In this document: piece after piece, positions 63,971 to 64,000 of the stretch
How the letters are laid out: the number at the start of each line of letters is the position of its first letter
Numbering within the stretch: the first letter of the stretch is position 1
Source: Vulcanococcus sp. Clear-D1
GTDB taxonomy: Bacteria > Cyanobacteriota > Cyanobacteriia > PCC-6307 > Cyanobiaceae
NCBI RefSeq assembly: GCF_014654725.1
Contig: NZ_JACVZV010000007.1
Coordinates: 27,628-91,627 of the forward strand
Reading direction: 5' to 3'
DNA: 64,000 bases
Notes under the pieces: model-generated
What the model was told of the DNA's origin: nothing
Databases searched by the model: none
Seen by the model: the letters and a program-made list of their open reading frames with translations, nothing else
Made by a program: the position numbers and the translations under genes

Positions 63971-64000
63971 CGCTTCACAACTCGCGGTTGCGCTGTGAAT

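Noticed and set aside
1..64000. CRISPR arrays, insertion sequences, integrases or attachment sites
   Set aside because: No spaced direct repeats, transposase or integrase motifs were found; the tRNA genes have no duplicated 3' ends nearby.

Overview
The window is core chromosome of a unicellular, GC-rich cyanobacterium, most probably a Synechococcus/Cyanobium-type picocyanobacterium. The evidence is cyanobacterial genes throughout: psaD (photosystem I), ndhN and ldpA side by side, cpcE/cpcF bilin-lyase subunits, a fused panC-cmk, cyanobacterial-type gshA, a CrtD-like carotenoid desaturase, a CAAD/CURT1-like thylakoid protein, a CCB-like cytochrome b6f assembly factor, DUF1815 and DUF2839. By eye the base composition is strongly GC-rich, which produces many long antisense open frames that are not genes. 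I see no insertion sequence, prophage, integrase, CRISPR array or rRNA.

Layout. 1-4980: the end of a HEAT-repeat gene, a GT2 glycosyltransferase, an NlpC/P60 hydrolase and a divergent penicillin-recognising serine hydrolase, tRNA-Ser, alr and an HNH nuclease. 4987-21690 (minus strand): one continuous ribosomal block in cyanobacterial order, rplC-rplD-rplW-rplB-rpsS-rplV-rpsC-rplP-rpmC-rpsQ-rplN-rplX-rplE-rpsH-rplF-rplR-rpsE-rplO-secY-adk-rpmJ-rpsM-rpsK-rpoA-rplQ-truA-rplM-rpsI-rpmE, then a terminator and prfA. 22085-27574 (plus strand): ndhN-ldpA, a Ycf45-like ATPase, tRNA-Gln, a HAD hydrolase, and recA behind a cyanobacterial LexA-box match.

27600-39500: small conserved cyanobacterial proteins, a helicase-like gene with degenerate motifs, tyrA, crtD-like, a fructosamine-kinase-like gene, a JAMM protease followed by a MoeB-rhodanese protein, a tandem-duplicated corrinoid adenosyltransferase, larE-like, speD, recF (apparently starting at ATT) and tRNA-Arg. 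39509-50092 (minus strand): a compact run mrp-rodA-histidine kinase, psaD, then trpE-gshA-ppc-GNAT, with many 4-base start/stop overlaps that imply translational coupling. 50271-64000: hemF, an amidase, a CCB-like gene and a Pex/PadR-like gene that overlap strongly, an RNase D-like exonuclease, an LpxB-related protein, tRNA-Cys, several unknown small proteins, purM, rlpA, panC-cmk, and the cpcE-cpcF-phosphatase operon.

Most of the window is conserved housekeeping and photosynthetic sequence, and I do not see a clearly new multi-gene system. The points most worth a second look are the ATT start of recF, the histidine kinase with a missing ATP-binding signature, the helicase-like protein with no Walker A, the JAMM/MoeB pair without a visible sulfur-carrier gene, the 110-base same-strand overlap at 52662-52771, and the small Cys-rich protein at 56153-56377 whose start is head-to-head with an aldo/keto reductase.
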